Positions 41,460 through 51,180 of a stretch of DNA of 64,000 nucleotides are shown in pieces (position 1 is the stretch's first letter; each line of letters starts with the position of its first letter). Source of the stretch: Actinomyces sp. (lineage in GTDB: Bacteria > Actinomycetota > Actinomycetes > Actinomycetales > Actinomycetaceae); contig JAHACW010000004.1 in assembly GCA_018375675.1 (NCBI GenBank), forward strand, positions 1-64,000, written 5' to 3'. The position numbers were made by a program, and so were the translations under genes. The notes under the pieces are model-generated. The model made no database searches. It was not told where the DNA came from and saw only the letters and a program-made list of their open reading frames with translations.

Positions 41460-42455
41460 TCACCCGCCAGCAAACGGGGGCAGCACGTCGACGCGCGCGC
41501 CGGGCGCGAGCTCAGCGTCCAGACGAGCGGAGCGCTCGTTGACCAGGTAGCTCGACACAGCGAGGATTCGCTCCAGCTCAGGGCTCTCTGAGCTGAGCTG
41601 ATCGATGAGTTCACCCAGGGTCGCGGGGGTCTCATCGGAGGGCAGTTCTCGCATGTACCCACCGGCCGCCTCAGCCGCTCCACCGAAGAAGTGAAGGGTC
41701 GTCGACAGCGGCTTCGGGTTCGCCTCATCAAGCCGTCGAATATAGACGGTCAGGCGTAGGGGATCCTCGGGATCGCTCTCCAGTGACCAGGTGGCAAAGC
41801 CGGTCGCCGTCCGCTCGAACACACGCTCGACGATGCCGCGGCGCAGCTCGAGGGCCAGGTCGTCAGGGGTGCCCGGCTCAGTGAACGGGCAGGCCGTCAG
41901 CACGACGGCCATCGGATCGGTGTCGTGCGGGACGGACGCAAAACCCATGGCGTTCATGAACAGGCGCACCTTGCCCAGGTGCGACGCGATGCTGAAGGTG
42001 TCGCGCACGGGGCGACGGTTCGCATTGTGGCTGTGATCAGGCACCGCCATCGTCTCGAGGGCGGCGTCCGCCCAGCGAGCGCCGATCTCACGCACGGAAG
42101 CCGCCGGGTCGGCCGCGTCAACACGCAGCCAGGCCAGCAGCGACGACGTGAGCTGGTGCAGCATCTGCGCCGCAAACGAGGGGTCCGCCGGGGTCATCGT
42201 CGAATAGCCCAGCGCGGGGCGGCCACGGCCAGACGAGGGGAGCTGCTGCTTTTCCACGAGGCCAAGGGCGAACAGGCCCTCGAGGGTCTCGCGCACGCTC
42301 GAGACGTGCAAGCCAGCTTCCTGGGCCAACTCCGCCACGGTCACGGGCGTCGCATGGTGCGAGATGCGTTCCAAGAGCGTGTGCTGTGCAGGGGTCAACG
42401 CTGCCATTGCGGCGAGCGTTTCAGCCAGAGGCCGAGCACGGGAGGTATCACTCAT
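41460..42455 (-). CDS. Winged-helix regulator fused to a MoaD sulfur carrier
   Basis: 331 residues from ATG 42455 (AGAGGA upstream; a further ATG at 42476 has no ribosome site). Residues about 17-75 form a MarR/ArsR-like winged helix (LTPAQHTLLERISHHATPVTVAELAQEAGLHVSSVRETLEGLFALGLVEK). The middle (about 85-235) is an effector-like domain unknown to me, with HSHN and several His/Asp. The last ~85 residues are MoaD-like (LHFFGGAAEAAGG, GELIDQLSS, YLVNERSARLDAELAPGARVDVLPPFAGG) and end in the double Gly needed for thiocarboxylation. No other moaD is seen here, so this may serve as the sulfur carrier for MoaE and also report cofactor status to DNA. Confidence 0.85.
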   Translation of the reverse strand: MSDTSRARPLAETLAAMAALTPAQHTLLERISHHATPVTVAELAQEAGLHVSSVRETLEGLFALGLVEKQQLPSSGRGRPALGYSTMTPADPSFAAQMLHQLTSSLLAWLRVDAADPAASVREIGARWADAALETMAVPDHSHNANRRPVRDTFSIASHLGKVRLFMNAMGFASVPHDTDPMAVVLTACPFTEPGTPDDLALELRRGIVERVFERTATGFATWSLESDPEDPLRLTVYIRRLDEANPKPLSTTLHFFGGAAEAAGGYMRELPSDETPATLGELIDQLSSESPELERILAVSSYLVNERSARLDAELAPGARVDVLPPFAGG

Positions 42456-42524
42456 GACGTATCCTCTCTCCCTCATAATCAGTGGAAATACCCTTCATAG
42501 GCATCTCCATACGGCATTAAAGCT

Positions 42525-42550
42525 GTTACTTTACTAACAAAGCGCGCTTT
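42525..42550. promoter_or_regulatory. Palindromes before the HTH-MoaD gene
   Basis: GTTACTTTACTAAC (42525-42538, GTTA/TAAC ends) is followed at once by the perfect 12-bp palindrome AAAGCGCGCTTT (42539-42550), 70-95 bp before the start. Possible operator for the encoded winged-helix protein. Confidence 0.4.
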
Positions 42551-42652
42551 ATTCTACCCACCACAGACAGCCACCCGCACGGCCAATACCAGCAGTCGGT
42601 CGCATTACGCGGGGTCTATCGCTCTATTCATACAGGTGAGAACGCGGGGACC

Positions 42653-42691
42653 ACGATAAAGACGCGGGGGCGAGCCTGCGCTCGCCCCCGC
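42653..42691 (-). terminator. Terminator of the nar operon
   Basis: A perfect 12-bp stem (42664-42675 with 42680-42691), followed on the minus strand by GTCTTTATCG, 65 bp after narI. Confidence 0.8.
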
Positions 42692-42756
42692 CCCTGCCGA
42701 TCACCACGCCACAGCCTCGCCGAGGAGCGAGGGACCGCGGCGGGCACGGCCATCGA

Positions 42757-43533
42757 TCAGTCCGACATACCGCCGCGCGTGATCTCGTGCGTGCGGCGCT
42801 CGTCGCGCGACCGGTAGATCACCGGGGGACGCGCCACGTAGCCGACCGGCGCGCTCACCGCGTGCACGAGGCGGGTGAACGGCCAGATGCAGAAGAGCAG
42901 CAGACCAGCGATGATGTGCAGCTTGAAGCTGAGGGGCACGTCGACCATCAGGTGCGCCTGCGGGTGCAGGTAAAAGATCGACCGGAACCAGACGGAAATC
43001 GTCTCGCGGTAGTCGTAGCCCTCGTGTCCTCCGAGCACCTGGTTGAGCAGCGTCGCCGCGCCGCCCAGGAGCACCGGGATAGTCAGCATGACGTAGGTGA
43101 CGATATCCATACGGGTCGTCGCCACGCGCACCGACTTGTACACCAGGCGGCGGTAGATCAGCAGCGCGAGGCCAACGATCGTCATGATTCCAGCGATCGT
43201 ACCGGGGATCGTCGCCATCAGGTGGTAGACGTGCTGAGGCACGCCGGCCGCCTCGGTCCACGTCTTCGGGATCACGAGGCCGAGGATATGGCCCATGAAC
43301 ACGAAGAGGACACCGAAGTGGAACAGCGGCGACGCCCAGCGCAGGATGGTCGGCTCATTCCACTGCGAGGAACGAGACGTCCAGCCGTACTGGTCCGTCT
43401 TGTAGCGCCACGCGAGGCCCACAATGAGGATCGCGAAGGACACGTAGGGCAGGACCACCCACAGGGCAATGTCCAGGAAGGACAGCGACTGCGTCGCAGA
43501 TGCCGACGCGGCATGCAAAAGTGCGGATTCCAT
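42757..43533 (-). CDS. narI: Respiratory nitrate reductase gamma subunit
   Basis: 258 residues. Membrane cytochrome b that takes electrons from quinol and passes them to NarH. Five spans can be read; haem-ligand histidines lie in LFHFGVLFVFMGHILG (N-side pair) and FKLHIIAGLLLFCIWPFTRLVHAVSAP (C-side pair). C-terminal cytoplasmic tail ends RGGMSD. It starts 5 bp after the narJ stop and closes the operon before a terminator. Confidence 0.96.
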   Translation of the reverse strand: MESALLHAASASATQSLSFLDIALWVVLPYVSFAILIVGLAWRYKTDQYGWTSRSSQWNEPTILRWASPLFHFGVLFVFMGHILGLVIPKTWTEAAGVPQHVYHLMATIPGTIAGIMTIVGLALLIYRRLVYKSVRVATTRMDIVTYVMLTIPVLLGGAATLLNQVLGGHEGYDYRETISVWFRSIFYLHPQAHLMVDVPLSFKLHIIAGLLLFCIWPFTRLVHAVSAPVGYVARPPVIYRSRDERRTHEITRGGMSD

Positions 43534-43538
43534 GAACG

Positions 43539-44228
43539 TTACCGTCCCATCGTTGAATCGGAAGTCGGGAAGGGCGTTGCGGACAGATCGCCCACGCCCA
43601 CCAGTTCGGTGGGCGGTCCCTGGCTAATGAGCTTACGGAAGCCCTCAATGGTCTTTTCGTCAGGCTCGGGCAGCGTCGCGACCAGCGCGTCCAGCAGCGG
43701 CGCGTAGGGGGAGTCCGCAGCGCGCAGCGCCGTGCGGATCACCTCGATGCCCTCGCGGTTGGAGCGCAGCAGCCCCTCGGCCGTGCCCGTCTCATCGAAC
43801 GCGGCGAACTCCAGGACCACCGGCAGGTGATCGGGCAGCTCCTCGCGTTCCATCTCGAAACCGGCGCGGCGCAGGACCTCCTTGAAGGCCAAGATGGCCT
43901 GGCCGCGTCCGCGGGTGTCGCCGTGCGTGTAGTACGTCAGGCCGAGCGCGCAACGGCGGCGCTGGTCGAACGTCTCCACGTAGGTGGTCTGCATGGCGCG
44001 CAGGCCAGCGGCGCGAGCGTAGCTCACGAACGTGGCCAGGGACGCCGAGGCCGGCTCCGGCAGGTCCGCCAGAGCCTCCTCGACCGCGTCCAGCTTGGTC
44101 TCGAAGTCATCCCCCGGGTAGTCCAGGAGGACCGAGACCGCCATGCGCACACCGCGCGCGTCCTGCGGATCCATCTCCGTTTCCCGAGCGGCCGTAGGAA
44201 TACGCGGAATGCCGACGAAAGTACTCAT
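43539..44228 (-). CDS. narJ: Nitrate reductase assembly chaperone
   Basis: 229 residues. TorD/NarJ-type chaperone needed for cofactor loading of NarG; not part of the final enzyme. The helical bundle has SVLLDYPGDDFETKLDAVEEAL, YVETFDQRRRCALGLTYYTHGDTRGRG, and ELPDHLPVVLEFAAF, all typical. ATGA overlap of 4 nt with narH sets the start. Confidence 0.95.
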   Translation of the reverse strand: MSTFVGIPRIPTAARETEMDPQDARGVRMAVSVLLDYPGDDFETKLDAVEEALADLPEPASASLATFVSYARAAGLRAMQTTYVETFDQRRRCALGLTYYTHGDTRGRGQAILAFKEVLRRAGFEMEREELPDHLPVVLEFAAFDETGTAEGLLRSNREGIEVIRTALRAADSPYAPLLDALVATLPEPDEKTIEGFRKLISQGPPTELVGVGDLSATPFPTSDSTMGR

Positions 44229-45775
44229 CGAACGACCTCAAGGGGGAGCATCTGGCGTCCCTCCGGCGACGAGCCACCCATCGGGCGGTTCGACGTGGCG
44301 GGCGCCAGGCCGTGGAAGGCCTCGACGTCGTAGGACACCGGGCAGCCCTCGAGCTCCTTGATGCCGCGCGGCATCTCGGGGTGGGCGGTCGGGATGACGA
44401 AGCGGTCGTCGTACTTGGCGATCGACAGCAGTCGGTACATCTCCTTGACCTTCTCCGGGGTCATGCCCACGGAGGCCGGGATCTCCTCGTTCGTCGGGTT
44501 GTCGACGAACACGTCGCGCATGTAGGAGCGCATCGCGGCGAGGCGACGCAGCGCCAGCTCCACGGGAGCCGTGTCTCCGGCCGTGAACAGGCCGGCCAGG
44601 TACTCCAGCGGGATACGCATCTGCGAGATGGCGGACAGCAGGACCTTGTGGTCCTCGCCGTCGCTGCCGGACGCGGTCACCTGATCGACGACCGGGGACA
44701 GCGGCGGCACGTACCAGACCATCGGCAGGGTGCGGAACTCGGGGTGCAGCGGCAGGGCGACCTCGTACTCGGTGATGAGCTTCCAGATCGGGGACTGCTG
44801 GGCGGCCGTGATCCACGAGTGGGGAACGCCGTTGGCCTGAGCCTGGGCGACCACCTGCGGGTCGTTCGGGTCGAGCAGGATCTCGCGCTGGGCGCGGTAC
44901 AGGTCGCGCTCGTCCTCCTGGGAGGCGGCCCAGGTGACGCGGTCCGCGTCGTAGAGCAGCACGCCCATGTAGCGCAGACGACCCACGCAGGTCTCCGAGC
45001 AGATGGTCGGCTGGCCGACCTCGAGGCGCGGGTAGCACAGCGTGCACTTCTCGGCCTTGCCCGTGTTGTGGTTGAAGTAGACCTTCTTGTAGGGGCATGC
45101 GGAGACGCACATGCGCCAGCCGCGGCACTGATCCTGGTCGACGAGGACGATGCCGTCCTCGGAGCGCTTGTACATCGCGCCCGAGGGGCACGCCGACACG
45201 CAGGTCGGGTTCAGGCAGTGCTCGCAGATGCGAGGCAGGTAGAACATGTACGCGTCCTCGATGGTCTTAGCGACCTGGAGGTTCATCTGGTGCAGGACGG
45301 GGTCCTGATCCAGGGTCTCCATGGAGCCACCGAGGTCATCGTCCCAGTTCGGGCCCCACTCGGGCTTGTCGATGTGCTCGCCCGTGATCTTGGACTTCGC
45401 GCGGGCCGTCGGGATCGCGCGGGAGTTCGCGGGCGCCTGGAGCAGCTTGTCGTACTCGTACGTCCACGGCTCGTAGTAGTCCTTCATGGTCGGCTGCGTC
45501 GGGTTCGCGAAGATCTTCGCGAGCGAGGCGACGCGTCCGCCCTGACGGGGAACGAGGCGGCCCGTGGCGGTACGCTTCCAGCCGCCCTTCCACTTCTTCT
45601 GGTCCTCCCAGCCGCGGGGGTAGCCCACGCCGGGACGGGTTTCGACGTTGTTGAACCAGATGTACTCGGTGCCGTCGCGGTTCGTCCACACCTGCTTACA
45701 GGTGACCGAACAGGTGTGGCAGCCGATGCACTTGTCGAGGTTCATCACCATCGCGATCTGAGCCATGACCTTCAT
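44225..45775 (-). CDS. narH: Respiratory nitrate reductase beta subunit
   Basis: 516 residues. Carries electrons through four iron-sulfur clusters from NarI to NarG. The cysteine groups are all present: CIGCHTCSVTCK (about 18-29), CEHCLNPTCVSACPSG, CRGWRMCVSACPYKK (with Trp in place of the second ligand, as in the 3Fe-4S centre of E. coli NarH), and CTLCYPR with CSETCVG. ATG shares one base with the narG stop (TGATG). Confidence 0.97.
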   Translation of the reverse strand: MKVMAQIAMVMNLDKCIGCHTCSVTCKQVWTNRDGTEYIWFNNVETRPGVGYPRGWEDQKKWKGGWKRTATGRLVPRQGGRVASLAKIFANPTQPTMKDYYEPWTYEYDKLLQAPANSRAIPTARAKSKITGEHIDKPEWGPNWDDDLGGSMETLDQDPVLHQMNLQVAKTIEDAYMFYLPRICEHCLNPTCVSACPSGAMYKRSEDGIVLVDQDQCRGWRMCVSACPYKKVYFNHNTGKAEKCTLCYPRLEVGQPTICSETCVGRLRYMGVLLYDADRVTWAASQEDERDLYRAQREILLDPNDPQVVAQAQANGVPHSWITAAQQSPIWKLITEYEVALPLHPEFRTLPMVWYVPPLSPVVDQVTASGSDGEDHKVLLSAISQMRIPLEYLAGLFTAGDTAPVELALRRLAAMRSYMRDVFVDNPTNEEIPASVGMTPEKVKEMYRLLSIAKYDDRFVIPTAHPEMPRGIKELEGCPVSYDVEAFHGLAPATSNRPMGGSSPEGRQMLPLEVVR

Positions 45776-48700
45776 CAGAACTGCACCTCCTGGGAGCGGC
45801 GGCGGATAACCGTGACCTCGTCGCGGTTATTGCCGGTGGGACCGTAGTAGTTGAACGCGTAGGCGAACTGCGCGTATCCGCCGGCCAGGTGGGTCGGCTT
45901 AATGAAGATTCGGGTCAGCGAGTTGTGCGTGCCGCCGCGCTTGCCGGACCCCTCGTTCAGCGGGGTGTTGATCTGGCGATCCTGGGCGTGGTGCATGAAC
46001 ACCGTGCCCTCCGGGATGCGGTGGGAGACAACAGCGCGAGCCGACACGGTGCCGTTACGGTTCTTCGCCTCGATCCACTCGTTGTCGCGCACGCCGATCT
46101 TCTCGGCGTCCTGCGGGCTCATCCACACCGTCTGGCCACCACGACCCAGCGTCAGCATGTACGGGTTGTCGTAGTACTGGGAGTGGATGGCCCACTTGTT
46201 GTGGATCGTCAGGTAGCGCACCGCGACCTCGGCCTGACCCGGCTGACCGGGACGGTGGTCGCCGACGGGGCGCTCACCGTAGATGTGCGCCAGGTCGAGC
46301 GGCGGACGGAAGATCGGCAGGGACTCGCCCATGTCCATCATCCAGTCGTGGTCGACGTAGAACTGCGGGCGGCCCGTGAGCGTGTGCCACGGCTTGCGGC
46401 ACTCGACGTTCTGTACGAAGGCGCTGTAGCGGCGACCACCGTGCTCGGAACCCGACCACTCGGGGCTGGTGATGACGCTGCGCGGCTGCAGGACGGTGTC
46501 CGCGTAGGTGATCTTCTTTTCTTCGTCACCTTCGGCCAGGAACGCCATCTCGTTGCCGACGCGCTTTTCCAGCGTGCGGAAGCCCTGAACGGCCAGCGAG
46601 CCGTTCGTGGTGCCCGAGAAGCGCAGCGCCATGTTCGCCGCCTTGATGGCGGTGTCGCACAGCGGCATGCCCTCACCGGCGTTGCCGTCCATGGGGGCGC
46701 GGCCGTTGAGGTCGCCGAGCTGCTCGTACGCCTCCTGCACGTTGTACGCCACGCCCTTCGAGGCCAGGCCGGCCTTGGGCAGGAGCGGTCCCATGCGGTC
46801 GAACTTGTAGCCGACCTGCGTGTAGTCACGCTCGATCGGGACCAGCTTCGGCATGGTCTTGCCGGGCGTCCACGTCTGCTCGGGAACGACGCCGTCCGCC
46901 ATGGTCATGGCGTCCGGGGAGTCGTGCCCCAGCGGAACCGCGACGACGTCCGTCTGGGTATCCAGGTGGCCGGGGGCCATGCGGCCGACGAGGCGGGCCA
47001 GGGTCTGGAACACCTCGAAGTCGGTGCGCGCCTCCCACGGCGGGTTCACGGCCTCGTCGAAGCAGTGCATGAAGGGGTGCATGTCCGTGGAGGACAGGTC
47101 GTGTTTCTCGTACCACGTGGCGGCGGGCAGCACGACGTCGGAGTGCAGCGTCGTCGAGGTGTTACGGAAGTCCGCGACCCACATGAGGTCGAGCTTGCCG
47201 GGGTGAGCCTCACGCCAGTTGACGGACGCGGGGCGGTTGCCCTCTTCCAGCTCCTCGGCGTTGACCTCGTTGCCGGTGCCCAGCATGTGGCGCAGGAAGA
47301 ACTCGGTGCCCTTCGCGGACGAGCCGAGCAGGTTCGTACGCCAGTTCGCGAGGATCTTCGGGACGTTGTGGTGGGCGTCCGGGTCCTCGATCGCGAACTG
47401 GAGGCGGCCCTCGCGCAGCTCCTGGGACACGTATTCCGCGGGGGCCATGCCGGCCTCGGCGGCCTCGCGACCCAGCTGGGTCGAGCCCTTGGAGAACGTC
47501 GGGTAGCAGGGCATCCAGCCGCGCTGAACCGACTCGACGAGGGTGTCGACCAGCTGCTTGCCGTCCAGGTGCGAGGACTTGATCGGGTTCGCCATGGCCG
47601 AGGCCGGGGCCCCGTCGTAGCGCCACTGGTCGGTGGTCATGTAGTACCAGCCGGTGGAGATCATCTGGCGCGGCGGGCGCGCCCAGTCCAGGGCGAAGGT
47701 GAAGGAGCCCCAACCCATGATCGGGCGGACCTTCTCCTGACCCACGTAGTGGGCCCAGCCGCCACCGTTGCGACCCTGGGTGCCACACATTTCCGTGAGC
47801 GCCAGGAACGTACGGTACATCTCGTCGGAGTGGTAGTAGTGGTTCGTGCCGGCGCCCATGAGAATCATGGAACGGCCCTGGGTCTCGACCGCGTTCTGCG
47901 CGAACTCGCGGCCGATCTTGATAGCCGCGGCGGCGGGAACCGACGTGAACTCCTCCTGCCACGCGGGGGTGCCCGGCGTGGAGGCGTCCATGTAGTCGGT
48001 GGGCCACTGGCCCGGCAGGCCCTCACGCTCGACGGCGTACTGGGCGAGCAGGATGTCGAACACGGTCGTCACGAGGCGGCCGTTGACGCGGCGCGCGGGC
48101 ACGCCACGCTTCACGTAGCCGCCGCCGACCGAGGCCTGGCCGGGGGCCGCGGGCAGGTCGAAGCGCGGCAGGGCAATCTCAACGGCTTCCCACTCGTCCG
48201 TGTCCATGATGGACATGACGGGCTCGACGCCATCCAGGTTGAGGTTCCAGTGGCCGGCGCCCTCCTCGCCGAAGCGATCAGCGAGCGTGCCGCCCGGGTC
48301 CTTGACCGTGCCGTCGGCCTCGATGACGAGGGGACGGAACTGGTTGTTCTCGGTGCGCTCGGTCGTGCCTGCGGGCATCTTGGCGGCCGTCAGGAACTTG
48401 CCGGGGACCAGGGTCGTCGGGGCGACTCCCTCGTGGGCGCCCTCACCGACCTCGTTGATCTCCACCAGGAACGGGGAGTCGGTGTAGCGCTTCATGTAGT
48501 CCAGGAACATGGGCTCGCGCTTGCCGACGTGGAATTCCTTGAGGATGACGTGACCCATGGACTGGGCCAGGGCGCCGTCCGTGCCGGGCTGGACACGCAA
48601 CCAGTCGTCCGCGAACTTCGTGTTGTCCGCGAAGTCCGGGGACACGACGATGACCTTCTGGCCGTGGTAGCGGGCCTCGGCCATGAAGTGAGCGTCGGGG

Positions 48701-49545
48701 GTACGGGTCAGCGGCAGGTTCGTGCCCCACATGATGAGGTACTGCGAGTTGAACCAGTCGCCGGCCTCGGGCACGTCGGTCTGGTCACCGAACACCTGCG
48801 GCGAGGCCGGAGGCAGGTCCGCGTACCAGTCGTAGAAGGACAGCATGGTGGCGCCGATGAGCTCGTGGAAGCGGGCGCCCGCACCGTAGGAGATCATCGA
48901 CATGGCGGGGATGACCGAGAAGCCGGCGATGCGGTCGGGGCCGTACTGCTTGATCGTGTGCACGTAGGCGGCGGCGACGATCTCCATCGCCTCTTCCCAC
49001 GACACGCGGACCATACCGCCGCGGCCACGCTGCGACTTGTAGGCGCGAGCCTTCTCCGGGTCCTCGACGACCGCGGCCCACGCGTCGACGGGATCCCCGA
49101 GGCGCTTCTTGGCCTCGCGGAACATGTCGAGCAGGACGCCGCGCACGTAGGGGTACTTGATACGGGTCGGCGAGTATTCGTACCACGAGAACGCCGCACC
49201 ACGCGGGCAGCCGCGGGGCTCGTACTCGGGCATGTCCGCGCCGGTGGTCGGGTAGTCAGTCTGCTGGGTTTCCCAGGTGATGACGCCGTCCTTGACGAAG
49301 ATCTTCCACGAGCACGAGCCCGTGCAGTTCACGCCATGGGTGGAGCGCACGATCTTGTCGTAGCTCCAGCGGTCGCGGTAGAAGGAGTCGCCGTCGCGGC
49401 CGCCCTCAAGGAAGAGCTGGCGCGCGTCGGCGGACGCCTTGCCGCGACGCAGCCACGAGCCGAGCGCGAACAGGGTCGCGCCGGTCGCGGGCTTGACCTC
49501 GCCGCCGTAGGTCGGGAAGGTCATATCGGATTCGAGATTCGTCAT
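45775..49545 (-). CDS. narG: Respiratory nitrate reductase alpha subunit
   Basis: 1256 residues. Catalytic subunit that reduces nitrate to nitrite at the molybdenum bis-MGD site on the cytoplasmic side. His70, Cys74, Cys78 and Cys113 (THGVNCTGSCSW, RGCPRG) keep the spacing of the E. coli FS0 cluster ligands with a constant offset of 21, and the same offset puts the molybdenum ligand Asp at 243 in WYADLPPASPQ, where it is. No twin-arginine signal. AGGAG precedes the ATG. Uses the cofactor made by the moa, moe and mob genes of this window. Confidence 0.98.
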   Translation of the reverse strand: MTNLESDMTFPTYGGEVKPATGATLFALGSWLRRGKASADARQLFLEGGRDGDSFYRDRWSYDKIVRSTHGVNCTGSCSWKIFVKDGVITWETQQTDYPTTGADMPEYEPRGCPRGAAFSWYEYSPTRIKYPYVRGVLLDMFREAKKRLGDPVDAWAAVVEDPEKARAYKSQRGRGGMVRVSWEEAMEIVAAAYVHTIKQYGPDRIAGFSVIPAMSMISYGAGARFHELIGATMLSFYDWYADLPPASPQVFGDQTDVPEAGDWFNSQYLIMWGTNLPLTRTPDAHFMAEARYHGQKVIVVSPDFADNTKFADDWLRVQPGTDGALAQSMGHVILKEFHVGKREPMFLDYMKRYTDSPFLVEINEVGEGAHEGVAPTTLVPGKFLTAAKMPAGTTERTENNQFRPLVIEADGTVKDPGGTLADRFGEEGAGHWNLNLDGVEPVMSIMDTDEWEAVEIALPRFDLPAAPGQASVGGGYVKRGVPARRVNGRLVTTVFDILLAQYAVEREGLPGQWPTDYMDASTPGTPAWQEEFTSVPAAAAIKIGREFAQNAVETQGRSMILMGAGTNHYYHSDEMYRTFLALTEMCGTQGRNGGGWAHYVGQEKVRPIMGWGSFTFALDWARPPRQMISTGWYYMTTDQWRYDGAPASAMANPIKSSHLDGKQLVDTLVESVQRGWMPCYPTFSKGSTQLGREAAEAGMAPAEYVSQELREGRLQFAIEDPDAHHNVPKILANWRTNLLGSSAKGTEFFLRHMLGTGNEVNAEELEEGNRPASVNWREAHPGKLDLMWVADFRNTSTTLHSDVVLPAATWYEKHDLSSTDMHPFMHCFDEAVNPPWEARTDFEVFQTLARLVGRMAPGHLDTQTDVVAVPLGHDSPDAMTMADGVVPEQTWTPGKTMPKLVPIERDYTQVGYKFDRMGPLLPKAGLASKGVAYNVQEAYEQLGDLNGRAPMDGNAGEGMPLCDTAIKAANMALRFSGTTNGSLAVQGFRTLEKRVGNEMAFLAEGDEEKKITYADTVLQPRSVITSPEWSGSEHGGRRYSAFVQNVECRKPWHTLTGRPQFYVDHDWMMDMGESLPIFRPPLDLAHIYGERPVGDHRPGQPGQAEVAVRYLTIHNKWAIHSQYYDNPYMLTLGRGGQTVWMSPQDAEKIGVRDNEWIEAKNRNGTVSARAVVSHRIPEGTVFMHHAQDRQINTPLNEGSGKRGGTHNSLTRIFIKPTHLAGGYAQFAYAFNYYGPTGNNRDEVTVIRRRSQEVQF

Positions 49546-49613
49546 GGGGTGCTCCTAAGAGTCGATTGACGAGGCAGTGGCAGGTCCGTCGGCACCACGC
49601 AGTGCCGGGTGGA

Positions 49614-50957
49614 TCAGCCGGGGAACGGGGCGTTCTTGCGCGCGTACATGATCCAGCACAGGACCGCGCACAGGGCGCAGAAGATGGCGCATCCCGCGAA
49701 GAAGACCGGGGCGCTGATGGCGGAGAGGGCAGCACCGACCAGGAAGGGGCCGAGGGACGCGATCGCCGCGGTGAAGCCGATGGCGCCGCCGGCCTGGCGG
49801 GCCGGCATGATCATCGGCATCTGCTTGAAGGTACCGGCGTTACCGAAGCCGGAGAACAGGAACATAGCGAGCATGAGGCCCAGGAAGATGTTGAAGTCCG
49901 TCCTGCCGGTGGGGTTGGTCAGGACCCAGGCGATGCCACCCATGGTGATTGCCATGCCGACGGCGGAGATGAAGGTCCAGATGGCGCCGCCCATGCGGTC
50001 GCAGAAGATGCCCCAGGACATGCGGATGAGCGAGCCGACGAGGGGGCCGAGGAACGCGTAGGTCGCGCCCTTGACGCCCAGGTTGAGGGCCGACTGGTCA
50101 CCGAACTGGTTGTTGATGAGGAGAGCGAAGACGGCGGAGAAGCCGGAGAAGAGGCCGAAGGTCATGACGTAGAGGATGGTCATGTACCAGGTGTTGGGGT
50201 TGGAGAAGATGTCCAGCTGCTGCTTGAGGTTGGCCTTGACGGGCACGTCACGCAGCCAGATGAAGGCGAGGATCGCCGCGAGGATACACCACGGAACGAA
50301 GAAGATCGCTGCGTTGTAGACCCAGATGCTCTCACCGACGTGGTCGCCGGCGACCTGCTGCTGGGGCGCCAGCCAGGTCAGACCGAAAAGACCAAAGCCC
50401 ATCAACACAGGACCAACAAGCAGAATGACGGACATGCCGAGGTTGCCGATGCCGCCCTGCAGGCCGAGCGCCGTGCCGACGAGGCGCTTGGGGAAGAAGT
50501 AGCCGGTGGAGGGCATGTAGCCGGAGAACGCGCCGCCGCCGATTCCACACATGAAGGCGAGGGTCAGCAGGACCCAGTAGGGGGTCGTGTTGTCCTGGAC
50601 GACGTAGAACCAGCCGAGCATCGGAATGATGCACAGCAGGGAGGTGATGCCCACGAGCTTGCGTGTGCCGATGAGCGGGGGCAGGAACGAGTAGATGAAG
50701 CGCAGGATGCCGGCGGCGAGGCCGGGGAGGGCGGTCAGCCAGTAGAGCTGCGACTTGTCCAGGTTGAAGCCGAGAAGCGTCAGCTTGGGCGCGATCGCGC
50801 TGGGCAGGAACCACACGCAGAACGCCAGGATCAGCGAGTAGGTCGTGATCCACAGCGTGCGCCACGCAAGCTTCGAGTCCCACTTGGATTCGTCGTTGGG
50901 GTTCCAGTCAGTGAGCAGGTAGCGGCTCTTCTTGGCCGCGGGTTCGGTCGCGCTCAT
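49614..50957 (-). CDS. narK: Nitrate/nitrite transporter, MFS
   Basis: 447 residues. Twelve-span major facilitator of the NarK family that imports nitrate and/or exports nitrite. Two Gly-rich nitrate signatures can be read: MCGIGGGAFSGYMPSTGYFFP with LGLQGGIGNLGMS, and FSGFGNAGTFKQMPMI in the second half. ATG 50957 follows GAGGAGA; the frame is open to 51008 but without a ribosome site. It lies 68 bp before narG and is probably the first gene of narKGHJI. Confidence 0.96.
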   Translation of the reverse strand: MSATEPAAKKSRYLLTDWNPNDESKWDSKLAWRTLWITTYSLILAFCVWFLPSAIAPKLTLLGFNLDKSQLYWLTALPGLAAGILRFIYSFLPPLIGTRKLVGITSLLCIIPMLGWFYVVQDNTTPYWVLLTLAFMCGIGGGAFSGYMPSTGYFFPKRLVGTALGLQGGIGNLGMSVILLVGPVLMGFGLFGLTWLAPQQQVAGDHVGESIWVYNAAIFFVPWCILAAILAFIWLRDVPVKANLKQQLDIFSNPNTWYMTILYVMTFGLFSGFSAVFALLINNQFGDQSALNLGVKGATYAFLGPLVGSLIRMSWGIFCDRMGGAIWTFISAVGMAITMGGIAWVLTNPTGRTDFNIFLGLMLAMFLFSGFGNAGTFKQMPMIMPARQAGGAIGFTAAIASLGPFLVGAALSAISAPVFFAGCAIFCALCAVLCWIMYARKNAPFPG

Positions 50958-51180
50958 GGCTCTCCTCGGGTTGAAAGGGACGTCCGAGCGCGGGCATGCG
51001 CCGGACATTCTTTAACACGGAGGCTACCAACTGAAATGACATAACCCACACGAACCCATTGGGACGTGCATCACCCTTGTAAACGCTATGAAAAGTCCCC
51101 CCGCCAGGGACATTCCTCCCGTGAACAAACAAGCAATTGACCGCTGTTAGAAAACATCGGTGTCACGAAATTAGCGGGAG

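Noticed and set aside
51009-51180. FNR-type box upstream of narK
   Set aside because: I looked for TTGAT-N4-ATCAA-like sites and found none that I could defend; regulation of the nar operon by oxygen is likely but not shown by the sequence.
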